A DNA stretch of 64,000 bases from Aeromonas aquatica (GTDB lineage: Bacteria; Pseudomonadota; Gammaproteobacteria; Enterobacterales; Aeromonadaceae), in contig NZ_JRGL01000101.1 of the NCBI RefSeq assembly GCF_000764655.1, positions 1-64,000 of the forward strand. Direction: 5' to 3'. A program made the position numbers and the translations under genes. Under the pieces are notes generated by a model. The model made no database searches and was not told the origin of the DNA. It worked only from the letters and a program-made list of their open reading frames with translations. Shown piece after piece: positions 56,181-64,000 of the stretch. Position 1 is the stretch's first letter; each line of letters opens with the position of its first letter.

Positions 56181-56999
56181 TCACTTGGCGTTGTGGCCGG
56201 TGATGCCGGGCTGCCCGTGGCGGGCATAGTGTTTGATGACTGCTTGCTGGCGGGCAAGCAGCCGGTCGACCAGCCAGGGACAGAGGGCGTTGAGGCGCAC
56301 CATCATCGCCTGCGGCCAGCCGAGCCAGCGGCGGCGGGTCTCGTTGCACAAGGCGATGACGGCCTGCTCGGCCACCACATAGGGGCTATCGATGGGGGTG
56401 CCAAGGGCCACGTTCATGGCGTAGGCGGCCTCGGAGTCCAGCCGGGTGCGGGTGGTGCGCGGGGCGAAGTGGAGCACCCTGATGCCCGAGCCTTCCAGCT
56501 CACGGCCGAGGGCCTCGCTAAAACCGTGCAGGGCAAACTTGCTGGCGCAGTAGACGCTGTAACCGGGGTGGCCGACGGCCCCCAGATTGGCCCCCACGTT
56601 CATGATGACGGCGGGTTTGCGCATCCTCGGCAGCAGGGCGCGGGTGAGTTGGATGGGGGCCTCGATGTTGAGGCGCAGCTGGCGCTCGACCTGCTCCGCG
56701 CTCTGATCTTCCAGCCAGGCGAACTGGTTGGTGGCAGCGTTGTTGATCAGCACGTCCAGCCCTTCATCCAGCATGGGGTGTTGCAGCAGGCTGGCCCGCT
56801 CGGACGCCGAGCCGAGATCGGCGATCACTATCTGGTGCCGATCGGACTGAGTCAGATCCCTGCGCAGTCGCTCCAGTGCGACTGCCCTGCGGCCCTGCAA
56901 CAGCAAGTACGCACCCTGCGCCGCCAGCTCCTGAGCCAATGCTTCGCCTATCCCGCCGCTGGCACCGGTGAGCAGCACGCGTTTTCCTTGCAGTTTCAT
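56181..56999 (-). CDS. Short-chain dehydrogenase/reductase
   Basis: A 272-residue classical-type SDR. The cofactor motif is LLTGASGGIGEALAQ, NNAA is at LDVLINNAATNQF, and the catalytic Tyr-Lys are in YSVYCASKFALHGF. The usual catalytic Ser region reads VIMNVGANLGAVG, with no Ser at the expected place (IxNxxS is INVGAN here), which may reduce activity or change chemistry. The C-terminal extension (about 215-272) resembles acyl-chain SDRs. Start at 56999 by family. Neighbours give no pathway. Confidence 0.85.
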   Translation of the reverse strand: MKLQGKRVLLTGASGGIGEALAQELAAQGAYLLLQGRRAVALERLRRDLTQSDRHQIVIADLGSASERASLLQHPMLDEGLDVLINNAATNQFAWLEDQSAEQVERQLRLNIEAPIQLTRALLPRMRKPAVIMNVGANLGAVGHPGYSVYCASKFALHGFSEALGRELEGSGIRVLHFAPRTTRTRLDSEAAYAMNVALGTPIDSPYVVAEQAVIALCNETRRRWLGWPQAMMVRLNALCPWLVDRLLARQQAVIKHYARHGQPGITGHNAK

Positions 57000-57237
57000 G
57001 ATGAGATGTTCATCCCTAAGAGCAGACCGAGAGAAGGCGCAATCCGGCCTGGGTTTGGGGCCATGAGGGCCGCCGACCCGCACCTGTTGCTCGCAAGAAT
57101 AAGGGACCAGGCTTAAGGAACCCTTAAGGGAGGCATAACAGTCCACTACGAACGGCCGAGCAGGGGGGACAAAATCCCTTGCCAGCGACCGAGGGGGCAG
57201 GCACCCTGCCGGGCATTCGTTCAACGCGAGACTCCTT

Positions 57238-57879
57238 ATGGCTTCCTCCCCCTGCTGCCCACTCTGCGACCATCCCAACAGTTATTCTCTGCCCGTTGCC
57301 GGCAAGCATTACCATCGCTGTCTCGGCTGTGAGCTGGTCTGGCTGGATCCGGCCTTCCATCTGGCGCCGGCGGCGGAGAAGGCGGTCTACGACGGACACG
57401 ACAACCAGGTGGACGATCCCCGCTACCGCGGCTTCCTGATGCGGGCCTTCGGGGAGGTGCTCGCCCGGGTGCCACCCCCGGCCAGCGGCCTCGACTTTGG
57501 CTGTGGCCCCGGCCCTGCGCTGATCGCCATGGGACGGGAGGCGGGCTTTGAGATGGCGGGCTACGACAAGTTCTACGCCGACGAGCCCGAGTTGCTCAAT
57601 CGGCAATATGACTTCATCACCAGCACCGAGGTGATCGAGCACATCGCCGATCCGCGCAGTGCGCTGGACGGGCTTTGGGATTGCCTGAGATCCGGCGGCA
57701 TCCTGGTGCTGCAGACCCAGCGGGTGCTCGGTGACGAGCGCTTCAGGAGCTGGCGTTACCGCCACGATCCGACTCACATCGTGTTCTTCGCCGAGGCGTC
57801 GTTTCGTGCCCTGGCGGATCGCTGGCAGGCAGAGGTCCAGTTCCCCCATGCGGATGTGGCCGTCATCACCAAACCCTGA
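57238..57879 (+). CDS. Class I SAM-dependent methyltransferase with N-terminal zinc-finger-like motif
   Basis: A 213-residue protein. It opens with two Cys pairs (CCPLCDHPN, then HRCLGCELVWLDP), a small zinc-ribbon-like unit seen in many bacterial methyltransferases of unknown target. The methyltransferase_23 core follows: LDFGCGPGPALIAMG (motif I), STEVIEHIADP and GGILVLQTQRV. Substrate unknown. It precedes ycaQ by 69 bp and may be co-transcribed with it. Confidence 0.85.
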   Translation: MASSPCCPLCDHPNSYSLPVAGKHYHRCLGCELVWLDPAFHLAPAAEKAVYDGHDNQVDDPRYRGFLMRAFGEVLARVPPPASGLDFGCGPGPALIAMGREAGFEMAGYDKFYADEPELLNRQYDFITSTEVIEHIADPRSALDGLWDCLRSGGILVLQTQRVLGDERFRSWRYRHDPTHIVFFAEASFRALADRWQAEVQFPHADVAVITKP

Positions 57880-57947
57880 GTCAGCCGTTTTCATTTGGCC
57901 ATGAGTTGGGCATGCTGGGAGCCTGTTACCAAGGAGCTGGTATCCCC

Positions 57948-59165
57948 ATGTCGATCCCTCATCTCTCCCTGCAAGACGCCCGTCACCTGCAACTCGCGGC
58001 CCAGGGGCTGTTGACGCCCCCCAGGCGCAAGGCGCGACCGGCCGACGTGCTGGCCTGCATTCAACGCATGGCGCTGCTGCAGATAGACACCATCTCAGTG
58101 GTGGCGCGCAGCCCCTATCTGGTGCTGTTCAGCCGCCTTGGCCAGTACGAGCCCGCCTGGCTGGAGCAACTGCTGGCAGGAGGTGACATCTTCGAATACT
58201 GGGCCCATGAGGCCTGCTTCGTTCCCCGCGAGGACTACCGGCTGCTGCGCCATCGCATGCTGGATCCCGCCGCCATGGGCTGGAAGTTTTCGGCTAACTG
58301 GCTCGCGGCTCATCAGCAGGAGATAGGCCAGATCATCGAGCGGATCCGCGAGCATGGCCCGGTGCGCGCCGCTGACTTTGAACGCAAGGAGGGCAAGGGC
58401 AATGGCTGGTGGGACTGGAAACCGGAGAAGCGCCACCTGGAGGTGCTGTTCACCGCCGGCCAGCTGATGGTGCGCGAGCGGCGCAACTTCCAGCGGGTCT
58501 ACGATCTCGCCGAGCGGGTGCGTCCGGACTGGGACGACGGCCGGGACTTGCCGAGCTCGGAGCAGGCGCAGAGGGACATGGTGCGTACCAGTTGCCGGGC
58601 GCTGGGACTGGTCAAGACCGGCTGGGTGGCCGACTACTATCGCCTGCGCCGTGGCAAGTACGATGCCCTGCTCCATCAGCTGGCGGACGAGGGGGAGCTG
58701 CTGCCGGTGCGGGTCGAGGGCTGGCAGCACGGCGCCTTCGTCCACGCCTCCCTGGCCGATGAGCTGGCGCAGGCGCAGGCGGGTTCCCTCAAGGCGACCC
58801 ATACCGCAGTGCTCTCACCCTTCGATCCCCTGGTGTGGGATCGCAAGCGGGCCAAGGAGCTGTTCGACTTTGACTACCGCATCGAGTGCTACACCCCGGC
58901 TCCCAAGCGCCAGTACGGCTACTTCGTGCTGCCCCTGCTACACCGGGGCCAGCTGGTGGGCCGCCTCGATACCAAGGCCCATCGCAAGGAGGGGGTGTTC
59001 GAGGTCAAGAGCCTCTATCTGGAGGCAGGGGTCAGGGTGACCAATATACTGGCGCAGGATCTGGCCAGGGTACTGCAGAAGCTGGCGGACTGGCACCGGA
59101 CGCCGATCCTGCAACTTGGTGCCATCCCCGCGCCCCTGTTGGCGCTGTGGTCCAAGGCGTCCTAG
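57948..59165 (+). CDS. ycaQ: DNA interstrand crosslink glycosylase, YcaQ family
   Basis: A 405-residue winged-helix DNA glycosylase (HTH_42/AlkZ superfamily). The catalytic loop reads LLQIDTIS, the Q-phi-D form found in YcaQ-type enzymes rather than the QxQ of Streptomyces AlkZ. Other hallmarks are YWAHEACFVP and LSPFDPLVWDRKRAKELF. In E. coli YcaQ unhooks nitrogen-mustard crosslinks and removes alkylated purines. The ATG at 57948 has AAGGAG upstream. Confidence 0.9.
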   Translation: MSIPHLSLQDARHLQLAAQGLLTPPRRKARPADVLACIQRMALLQIDTISVVARSPYLVLFSRLGQYEPAWLEQLLAGGDIFEYWAHEACFVPREDYRLLRHRMLDPAAMGWKFSANWLAAHQQEIGQIIERIREHGPVRAADFERKEGKGNGWWDWKPEKRHLEVLFTAGQLMVRERRNFQRVYDLAERVRPDWDDGRDLPSSEQAQRDMVRTSCRALGLVKTGWVADYYRLRRGKYDALLHQLADEGELLPVRVEGWQHGAFVHASLADELAQAQAGSLKATHTAVLSPFDPLVWDRKRAKELFDFDYRIECYTPAPKRQYGYFVLPLLHRGQLVGRLDTKAHRKEGVFEVKSLYLEAGVRVTNILAQDLARVLQKLADWHRTPILQLGAIPAPLLALWSKAS

Positions 59166-59215
59166 TGGACAGGCGTCATCGCTAACTCATTGCAGGCAAA
59201 TAATGCAGGCAAATA

Positions 59216-59250
59216 AAAACCGGGCGCCTTGGTGAGAGGCGCCCGGTTTG
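59216..59250 (-). terminator. Terminator after frdABCD
   Basis: On the minus strand AAACCGGGCGCCT, a 7-base loop, AGGCGCCCGGTTT then TTATTT. It lies 25 bp past the frdD stop. Beside it (about 59191-59216) a 13-bp unit ATGCAGGCAAATA occurs twice in tandem. Confidence 0.88.
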
Positions 59251-59274
59251 GCGTGTCGATCTGGTAGCTGCTTG

Positions 59275-59634
59275 TTACTGGAGAACCAGCACCATCAGCA
59301 GGCCGACGGTGATGGCGGACACCAGGAAGGCGAAGCCATAGAACACATAGTGGTGCAGCTTGGTGGTGTGGATCCCAAGGTCGTGCAGGCCGTGGTAGAT
59401 ACGGTGCATGCCGTGCCAGATCGGCAGGGCGATGATCACCAGCAGGATGCAGGCACCCCACCAGGAGCTGGCGAAGGCGTGTACGCGCTCAAAGCTCATG
59501 GTCTCCACGTCCATGATGCCCATGGGCACCAGCAGACCGGTAATGAGGACAATCACCGGCAGCAGCATGGCAACCACCATGCCACCGGCACCAAAGAGTC
59601 CCCAGTAAATGGGTTCGTCAGAACGTCTCATCAT
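59275..59634 (-). CDS. frdD: Fumarate reductase membrane anchor subunit FrdD
   Basis: A 119-residue hydrophobic protein with three TM helices. The start RRSDEPIYWGLFGAGGM is the FrdD hallmark, and SFERVHAFASSWWG followed by LPIWHGMHRIYHGLHDLGIH match too. With FrdC it binds menaquinol and anchors FrdAB to the cytoplasmic face of the membrane. Last gene of the operon, 8 bp after frdC. Confidence 0.96.
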   Translation of the reverse strand: MMRRSDEPIYWGLFGAGGMVVAMLLPVIVLITGLLVPMGIMDVETMSFERVHAFASSWWGACILLVIIALPIWHGMHRIYHGLHDLGIHTTKLHHYVFYGFAFLVSAITVGLLMVLVLQ

Positions 59635-59642
59635 TTATCTCC

Positions 59643-60041
59643 TCAAGCCACGATGATCAGGATCAGCAGGGATACCACCGCCAGTGCCACGTATTGGGCG
59701 ATGACAATCGGCTTCTCCGGCACCAGGTCTTCACCGCGGAAGATGCGCATGGCCTTGGGCGCCAGGGCGAACCAGGTCTTGGCGTGGAACAGGCAGGCTG
59801 CCAGTGCGATGACGTGGAACAGGATGGCGATTGGGCTCTGCAGGGATTCCAGCCAGCCGTTGAACGCTTCCTGACCCTGGACCAGGCGCATCAGCCCCCA
59901 CATCAGCACCACGGCGTAGATGGAGACGAAGATACTGGTGCCTTCGCGGATCATGTAACCGGTGTAGAAGGCGTTCTTCAGCCACCAGTCTTTCTTCATT
60001 TCGCGCACGTAGGGCTTACGTTTGCTATTGGTGTTGTTCAT
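59643..60041 (-). CDS. frdC: Fumarate reductase membrane anchor subunit FrdC
   Basis: A 132-residue FrdC with three TM helices. KRKPYVREMKKDWWLKN near the N-terminus and FHAKTWFALAPKAM are conserved; the latter includes residues near the quinone sites. It forms the membrane domain with FrdD and lies 16 bp after frdB. Confidence 0.96.
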   Translation of the reverse strand: MNNTNSKRKPYVREMKKDWWLKNAFYTGYMIREGTSIFVSIYAVVLMWGLMRLVQGQEAFNGWLESLQSPIAILFHVIALAACLFHAKTWFALAPKAMRIFRGEDLVPEKPIVIAQYVALAVVSLLILIIVA

Positions 60042-60057
60042 GGTCTCACTCCTGGTC

Positions 60058-60792
60058 TCAATCCGGCTTGAACATGGCGATCATGTAGTCCTTGGCGCTC
60101 TCGACCTTGCCAAGCTGGATGGCGGCGGCCGGATCCACGCCCTTGGGACAGACGTCGGAACAGTAGCCCACGAAGGTACAGCCCCAGACGCCTTCGTCCT
60201 GGCTGAGGATCTTCATCCGCTCTTTGGACGCGCCATCGCGGTTGTCGGCGTTGTAGCGATAGGCCAGTGCCAGTGCCGCAGGACCGGTGAACTTCTTGTT
60301 GATGCCGTACTGCGGGCAGGCGGCGTAGCACAGACCACAGTTGATGCACATGGAGAACTGGTGATACTTCGCCATGTCAGCCGGGGTCTGGATGTACTCG
60401 CCGTCGCACAGGTTACGCGGCTCAGACGGGATGATGTAGGGCTTGATGCTCTCCAGCTTCTCGATGAAGTCGGACATGTCGACCACCAGATCGCGCTCGA
60501 TCGGGAAGTTGTTGAGCGGCTCGATCTTCATCTTGCCCGGCAGATAGTCCCGCAGGAAGGTCTTGCAGCCCAGCTTCGGAATGCCGTTGACCATCATGCC
60601 GCAGGAGCCGCAGATCGCCATCCGGCAGGACCAGCGGAAGCTCAGGGTGGAGTCCAGCTGATCCTTGATGTACTGCAGCGCGTCCAGCAGGGACATCTCT
60701 TTCAGGTAAGGAACCTGGAAGGTCTGCATCCAGGGCTCGTTGTCCTGCTCCGGTCGGTAGCGCAGGATCTCAATTTCGATCATCTCAGCCAT
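60058..60792 (-). CDS. frdB: Fumarate reductase iron-sulfur subunit FrdB
   Basis: A 244-residue subunit carrying three clusters: the [2Fe-2S] ligands in [16 protein letters not shown] and the later KLGC, and the [4Fe-4S]/[3Fe-4S] ligands in [12 protein letters not shown] and [14 protein letters not shown]. It relays electrons from the membrane quinol to FrdA. The start [12 protein letters not shown] matches E. coli and overlaps the frdA stop by 8 bp. Confidence 0.97.
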   Translation of the reverse strand: MAEMIEIEILRYRPEQDNEPWMQTFQVPYLKEMSLLDALQYIKDQLDSTLSFRWSCRMAICGSCGMMVNGIPKLGCKTFLRDYLPGKMKIEPLNNFPIERDLVVDMSDFIEKLESIKPYIIPSEPRNLCDGEYIQTPADMAKYHQFSMCINCGLCYAACPQYGINKKFTGPAALALAYRYNADNRDGASKERMKILSQDEGVWGCTFVGYCSDVCPKGVDPAAAIQLGKVESAKDYMIAMFKPD

Positions 60793-62569
60793 TCTTCTTA
60801 GCCTCGTCTTGTTTCTCACCCTCGGAACCGTACACACGTTTTGCCGGTTGGGATTTAGTGATCTTCACATCGGAGTAATCGATGGTCGGGACGCCTTCCT
60901 GGTTGTAGAAGGAGAGGGTGTGCTTGAGGAAGTTCACGTCGTCGCGATCCTCGTAACCGTCCAGACGCTGGTGGGAACCACGAGACTCTTTGCGGTTGAT
61001 GGCGGAGTGCGCCATGGCTTCGGCCACGTCCAGCATGTAGCCCAGTTCGATGGCGTACAGCAGATCGGTGTTGAAGACGGAGGACTTGTCGTTGATCTTG
61101 ACCTTCTTGTAACGGGCTTTCAGCTCGTTGATCTTGTCGATGGTGCCCTGCATCAGCTCTTCGGTACGGTAGATACCGACCCCGGCTTCCATGGACATGC
61201 CCAACTCATTGCGGATATCGGCCGGGTTTTCGGTGCCGTCGATGTCGAGCAAGGAGAGGTGCTGCTTGATCAAGGCCTCGGCCTTGGCGGCCAGGGCGGC
61301 GGTGTCGCCGTGGGCCTGGGTCTTGGCGAATTCACCGGCGTGTTCACCGGCCACCTTGCCAAAGACCACGATCTCGGACAGGGAGTTGGAGCCCAGACGG
61401 TTCGCGCCGTGCAGACCGACGGAGGCACACTCGCCGAGGGCATACAGACCCGGCATGCGAGTGGCGCACTGGCCGTTGGTCTCGATGCCACCCATGGTGT
61501 AGTGGGCGGTCGGACGGACCGGGATGGGCTCCTTGACCGGATCCACACCCACGTAGGCCTTGGCCAGCTCGCAGATGAAGGGCAGACGCTCCTTGAGGTA
61601 CTTCTCGCCCAGATGGCGCAGGTCGAGGTGAACCACGTCGCCCATGGGGCCCTGGATCACGCGGCCTTTCTGCTGCTCTTGCCAGAATGCCTGGGAGAGG
61701 CGATCGCGGGGACCCAGCTCCATGTGTTTGTTCTTCGGCTGGCCGACCGGGGTTTCCGGGCCCAGGCCGTAGTCTTGCAGGTAGCGGTAGCCATCCTTGT
61801 TGAGCAGGATGCCACCCTCACCACGACAACCTTCGGTCATCAGGATGCCGGTGCCCGGCAGACCGGTCGGGTGATACTGGACGAATTCCATGTCGCGCAG
61901 GGGCACGCCGTGGCGGTAGGCCAGCGCCATGCCGTCACCGGTGACGATGCCACCATTGGTGTTGTAGCGATACACGCGACCGGCGCCACCGGTGGCCAGA
62001 ATGACGGACTTGGCCTGGATGAAGCGGGTGATGCCGTTCTGGATGTCGAAGGTCAGGACGCCTTGCACGCGGCCATCTTCCACGATCAAGTCCATGCAGA
62101 AGTGCTCGTCGAAGCGCTTGATGCTCGGGTACTTGATGGAGGTCTGGAACAGGGTGTGCAGGATGTGGAAACCGGATTTATCTGCGGCGAACCAGGTGCG
62201 GGGGATCTTCATCCCGCCGAAGGCGCGTACGTTGGCCTTGCCATCCGGCTTGCGGCTCCAGGGGCAACCCCAGTGCTCGAGCTGGACCATCTCCTTGGTG
62301 GCGTTGTTGACGAAGTAGTCCACCACGTCTTGCTCGCACAACCAGTCGCCACCGGACACGGTGTCGTTGAAGTGGTTTTCGAGGGAGTCATCATCACGGA
62401 CGACGCCGGCGGCGCCACCTTCTGCGGCCACTGTGTGGCTGCGCATCGGGTAAACCTTGGAGATCAGGGCGATCTCCAGCTCAGGGTGGGCCTCTGCTAT
62501 GGCGATAGCGGCACGCAGGCCACCACCACCGGCACCGATGATGGCGACATCGGTCTTGATAATATCCAC
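60785..62569 (-). CDS. frdA: Fumarate reductase flavoprotein subunit FrdA
   Basis: A 594-residue catalytic subunit. FAD is attached covalently at His45 in [11 protein letters not shown], and the dinucleotide-binding start is [13 protein letters not shown]. The active-site regions [33 protein letters not shown] and [11 protein letters not shown] are all intact. The chosen start is GTG at 62567-62569, preceded by AAGGAGG five bases upstream; the ATG-initiated extension 11 codons earlier would contain that ribosome site and is not family-like. The enzyme reduces fumarate to succinate in anaerobic respiration. A candidate FNR site lies upstream. Confidence 0.97.
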   Translation of the reverse strand: MDIIKTDVAIIGAGGGGLRAAIAIAEAHPELEIALISKVYPMRSHTVAAEGGAAGVVRDDDSLENHFNDTVSGGDWLCEQDVVDYFVNNATKEMVQLEHWGCPWSRKPDGKANVRAFGGMKIPRTWFAADKSGFHILHTLFQTSIKYPSIKRFDEHFCMDLIVEDGRVQGVLTFDIQNGITRFIQAKSVILATGGAGRVYRYNTNGGIVTGDGMALAYRHGVPLRDMEFVQYHPTGLPGTGILMTEGCRGEGGILLNKDGYRYLQDYGLGPETPVGQPKNKHMELGPRDRLSQAFWQEQQKGRVIQGPMGDVVHLDLRHLGEKYLKERLPFICELAKAYVGVDPVKEPIPVRPTAHYTMGGIETNGQCATRMPGLYALGECASVGLHGANRLGSNSLSEIVVFGKVAGEHAGEFAKTQAHGDTAALAAKAEALIKQHLSLLDIDGTENPADIRNELGMSMEAGVGIYRTEELMQGTIDKINELKARYKKVKINDKSSVFNTDLLYAIELGYMLDVAEAMAHSAINRKESRGSHQRLDGYEDRDDVNFLKHTLSFYNQEGVPTIDYSDVKITKSQPAKRVYGSEGEKQDEAKKNG

Positions 62570-62602
62570 ATCTGCCTCCTTAGGGATAGATTTGCTGGGC
62601 AC

Positions 62603-62644
62603 GATTTTGCTCGATTAAAAAAATTCAGGCTTGATGCAAGTCAA
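62603..62644 (-). promoter_or_regulatory. Candidate FNR-activated promoter of frdABCD
   Basis: TTGATGCAAGTCAA at 62631-62644 matches the FNR consensus TTGAT-N4-ATCAA with one mismatch. On the minus strand CAAAAT at 62604-62609 could be the -10. That places the FNR dyad near -41.5 of a start around 62596, the class II activator position, with a leader of about 27 bases. Anaerobic FNR activation of frd is established in E. coli. Confidence 0.65.
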
Positions 62645-63045
62645 ACTGGTTTGTTTTAGTGCGTGGCAATGGTGGTTTTTACTGTAACCACCCCATTCCT
62701 TGGATAAAAACGCCGTCATTATCGCCATCCATCAGTCATCCGGATCAGCCATTAACATTGCTATGGTTATTTTAACCCCAAGATTATATGTAGTTTTCTT
62801 TCAAAAAAATGAGAAATGCCTCTCTTTTTAGGTATTACCCATAAAGTTTTTAAGTTTTTTATCAAAAATATTTAATAATAATTATTCTCATGCCTTTTGC
62901 ACGTAAAAAGACTTCAAAAAAGTAATGCGAATATAGTGGAGTTGAGGCACGAATAGGCTGTATGTGACCTGAATGGAGAGGGGCGTCACAAAAATGACCG
63001 GGGTGGTCATCTGGTAATAACTACTGAAACAAAAGGGTTTTTACG

Positions 63046-63070
63046 AAAAAAAGGGCCTGGATGGCCCCTT
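63046..63070 (-). terminator. Terminator after the chemoreceptor gene
   Basis: On the minus strand AAGGGGCC-ATCCA-GGCCCTT followed by TTTTTCG, 14 bp past the stop. Confidence 0.8.
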
Positions 63071-63083
63071 GGTTTGGGTGGTC

Positions 63084-64000
63084 TCAGATGCGGAACATGC
63101 CCACCTGATTGTTCAGCTCACCTGAAATATTTTTAAGTTGAGCCGACAGGTTGCGGGAGCTGTCGGCATCCACCGCCAGCTCGTCGGAGACGTCCTTGAC
63201 CGCCTGGATGTTGCGGCTGACCTCGTCGGTCACCGCCCGCTGCTCCTCGGCGGCACTGGAGATCTGGGTCGCCATGTCGGAGATCTGATTGATGGAGGTG
63301 GTGATCTGCTCCAACGCCTGAGTGGCATCGTTCGCATCTTCCACGCTGTTCTGGGCCAGCAGTTGGCCCTCGTGCATGGTGCTGACGGCGCCCTGAGTGT
63401 TGCGTTGCAGGGTCTCTATCATGCTGCGGATCTCGACGGTGGAGCTGTGGGTACGCTGGGACAGCACCCGCACCTCGTGCCACCACCGCGAAGCCGCGGC
63501 CCTGTTCACCGGCCCGGGCGGCCTCGATGGCGGCGTTCAGCGCCAGCAGGTTGGTCTGCTCGGCGATGCCCTGGATGGTGGAGAGGATGGTGTTGATCTC
63601 CTGGGCGTTCTTCTCCAGCTCCTGGATGATGCCGGAGGCCTGCTTGACCTGGGTGGCGAGATCCGTGATGGAGCGCTGGTTGCGGGCGATCACCTGCTTG
63701 CCGTGCTCACAGCTGCTGGAGGAGCTGCGGGCCGCATCCGCGGTCTGCTCGGCGTTGCTGGCCACCTCCACCGCGGTGGCGGACATCTCGTGCACCGCTG
63801 TGGCGATCTGGGAGATCTCGTTCTGCTGGCGCGCCAGACCCTGGTTGGACTTCTCCGCCATGTCGTGGGACGACCTGGCCTGCTGGTTCAGCTGCCCGGA
63901 GGAGTTGGAGATGTCCTGTACCATCACGTGGATCCGCTCGATGAAGGTGTTGACGTGTCTGGCGACCGTGCCCACCTCGTCTTCCCGCTCGATCTTGATG
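63084..64000 (-). pseudogene. Methyl-accepting chemotaxis protein, 3' part, frameshifted in the signalling tip
   Basis: The gene enters from beyond 64000 with the end of a HAMP domain ([16 protein letters not shown]), followed by the long coiled-coil signalling domain. The hairpin tip reads [20 protein letters not shown] then GRGFAVVA, after which the frame is lost. The expected [13 protein letters not shown] continues in another frame as [13 protein letters not shown] to the stop at 63084. The DNA GTGGTGGCACGAGGTGCGG is two bases shorter than a GTGGTGGCCGACGAGGTGCGG-type sequence, at about 63477-63484. As written the protein would end with an aberrant C-terminal half. True pseudogene or a sequencing error cannot be told apart here. 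Confidence 0.8.

Larger units (their letters stand above)
62570..63083. other. frdA upstream region, AT-rich
   Basis: This 514 bp is markedly AT-rich compared with the rest of the window. It contains the frd promoter and FNR site (62603-62644), a second inverted repeat ATGACC-GGGGT-GGTCAT at about 62995-63011, and the chemoreceptor terminator at its right end. No convincing ORF or structured RNA was recognised in 62650-62990. Confidence 0.5.

Noticed and set aside
62969-62996. TGTGA...TCACA as a CRP site upstream of frd
   Set aside because: The half-sites are about 18 bp apart instead of 6, so they do not form a CRP dyad.

Overview
The window is a 64 kb piece of a high-GC gammaproteobacterial chromosome, almost certainly Aeromonas. 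The gene content (frdABCD, trhP-yfhL, fldB/xerD/dsbC/recJ, the leuS-to-lipA block, an EarP-type EF-P with Arg32, qseBC-like genes) and the protein sequences fit that genus. This assignment comes from recognising sequences, not from a database search. Most of the window is core housekeeping DNA. No prophage, CRISPR array, rRNA or tRNA was seen. The only mobile DNA is the end of an IS3-family element at the left edge.

Layout. 1-137: IS3-type element end. 221-1832: trhP-yfhL (tRNA hydroxylation). 2288-3688: an L,D-transpeptidase and a VOC protein. 3914-6855: tldD-pmbA protease pair. 7244-12095: fldB diverging from xerD, then mscL, dsbC and recJ. 12253-15939: a small accessory stretch with a nonsense-interrupted MerR/methyltransferase fusion, two GNAT acetyltransferases, an unknown membrane protein and an orphan nqrE paralogue. 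16089-31015: a long leftward block for envelope growth and lipoate (leuS, lptE, holA, nadD, rsfS, rlmH, mrdA, mrdB, mltB, rlpA, dacA, ybeD, lipB, lipA). 31161-38957: ybeL, then leftward miaB-ybeZ-ybeY-corC-lnt, and divergent ubiF. 39112-49790: varied metabolic, regulatory and envelope genes. 49987-51784: earP-efp. 51884-53848: guaC and an exported retropepsin-like protein. 53920-59165: a qseBC-like two-component system, an SDR, a methyltransferase and ycaQ. 59275-62569: frdABCD behind a candidate FNR site. 63084-64000: the 3' part of a frameshifted chemoreceptor gene.

The most unusual signal is a recurring architecture at gene junctions. At seven places (pmbA 3' end, tldD/pmbA, fldB 3' end, lipB/lipA, lptE/holA, holA/nadD, ybeY/corC) there is an extra, partly diverged copy of a gene end in tandem with the real one, with a period of about 75-160 bp. 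At four junctions the copy forms a mini-ORF that starts like the downstream gene and, in the clearest cases, ends like the upstream gene. Its start and stop repeat the original stop/start overlap. This is what a short tandem duplication spanning a gene boundary should leave: both flanking genes stay intact and a chimeric mini-ORF sits between them. Further weaker candidates are at rlmH/mrdA and rsfS/rlmH. I know of no description of this as a genome-wide pattern in Aeromonas, but I could not search.

Other points of note are two apparently broken genes (MerR-methyltransferase amber codon, chemoreceptor frameshift), an orphan nqrE, a terminator-like hairpin in the guaC leader, a DsbC-like protein with a CRNC active site, and an intrinsic terminator inside the leuS-lptE transcription unit.
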